Source: Oscillospiraceae bacterium
Lineage (GTDB): Bacteria; Bacillota; Clostridia; Oscillospirales; Ruminococcaceae
Direction of reading: 5' to 3'
NCBI GenBank assembly: GCA_015067375.1
Contig: SVMQ01000004.1
Location: forward strand, 1 to 22,996
DNA length: 22,996 nt
Part shown: positions 22,628 to 22,996 of the stretch, one piece after another
How the letters are laid out: each line of letters opens with the position of its first letter
Numbering within the stretch: the first letter of the stretch is position 1
Translations under genes and position numbers: made by a program
The notes under the pieces: generated by a model
Database searches by the model: none
Seen by the model: only the letters and a program-made list of their open reading frames with translations
Told to the model about the DNA's origin: nothing

Positions 22628-22996
22628 GAACACTTGAACGCGCGCATCCGCTGTGCTGCTTTCTGTATATCCTCGCGGTGCTTGCCGTGACGATATTTAC
22701 GCGACATCCGCTGCTGCTTGGCTGCTCTGCTGCTGGGGCGGCGCTGCTGCTCGTGCTGTCGGGGAAATGGCGCACGGTGCTTTGGATGCCGCTTGTCGTG
22801 CTGGTCTGTGCAGTGACTAATCCCATATTCTCGCACAACGGCGATACCGTGCTTTTTTTCGTATCGCACCTGCCTGTAACTCTTGAATCTGTCGCCTACG
22901 GCGCGGTTTTCGGGCTGATGCTCGCCGCTTCCGTCGGCTGGAGCGTTGCGGCGGTGCGCTTTATTACAAGCGACAAGTATATCTGGCTCTTCGGCA
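22624..22996 (+). CDS. Energy-coupling factor transporter T component, EcfT/CbiQ type (partial)
   Basis: The first 124 residues of a polytopic membrane protein, cut by the window end. Hydrophobic helices run at about 9-26, 29-46 and 50-66, followed by NPIFSHNGDTVLFF (66-79) and TLESVAYGAVFGLMLAASVGW, segments typical of the EcfT/CbiQ family. EcfT couples the ATPase subunits to a substrate-binding S component for vitamin or metal uptake. The S and A subunits are expected just beyond the window. It is translationally coupled to the phosphatase gene by a four-base overlap. The substrate cannot be inferred from this part. Confidence 0.85.
   Translation, partial: MRTLERAHPLCCFLYILAVLAVTIFTRHPLLLGCSAAGAALLLVLSGKWRTVLWMPLVVLVCAVTNPIFSHNGDTVLFFVSHLPVTLESVAYGAVFGLMLAASVGWSVAAVRFITSDKYIWLFG

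Overview
This window looks like a chromosomal segment of a Gram-positive Clostridia species, most likely Ruminococcus or a close relative. The reasons are AGGAGG-type ribosome sites, sigma-A promoters close to consensus, a SpoIID-family protein, class B sortases, a long Thr/Ala linker of the type common in Ruminococcus surface proteins, and the family-level look of the proteins. Base composition is moderate, with one clearly AT-richer insert at about 19,430-22,140. The taxonomy is inference; no rRNA or tRNA gene was seen.

Region 1 (1-5,080, minus strand) is a DNA-repair cluster. radC, uvrB, a RdgB/HAM1-like NTP pyrophosphatase, a histidine phosphatase and a GNAT-type acetyltransferase are coupled tightly (gap or overlap of a few bases) behind a strong promoter at 5044-5073. 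The 5' part of uvrA follows and runs off the window.

Region 2 (5,205-11,320) is the most unusual part. A three-gene minus-strand operon encodes a zinc-ribbon/TIR/TM2 membrane protein, a protein with three N-terminal zinc ribbons, an SPFH domain and five C-terminal zinc-ribbon repeats, and a four-helix membrane protein. Divergent from it, across a 408-base region with two near-perfect promoters, is a four-helix membrane protein ending in a RanBP2-like zinc ribbon. These four genes form a candidate membrane-associated stress or defence system. An intergenic array of small hairpins follows.

Region 3 (11,324-19,430, minus strand) begins, in transcription order, with a cysteine desulfurase, thiI and a CinA/PncC-type protein. 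These are followed by three tandem paralogous class B sortases and a SpoIID-domain exported protein with a Thr/Ala linker. One sortase carries a duplicated Cys-rich insertion. Spacing is short throughout, so the genes may be co-transcribed.

Region 4 (19,430-22,140, plus strand) has an unusual control region: seven TTAC repeats in 10.5-bp helical register, phased A-tracts, a promoter and a terminator that together may define a small RNA. A second promoter with a structured leader follows. It leads into a putative restriction endonuclease with a possible PD-(D/E)XK site and a cytosine-5 DNA methyltransferase with an N-terminal helix-turn-helix domain. This looks like a horizontally acquired restriction-modification island. 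The window ends with a low-molecular-weight protein tyrosine phosphatase overlapping the start of an EcfT/CbiQ-type transporter subunit.
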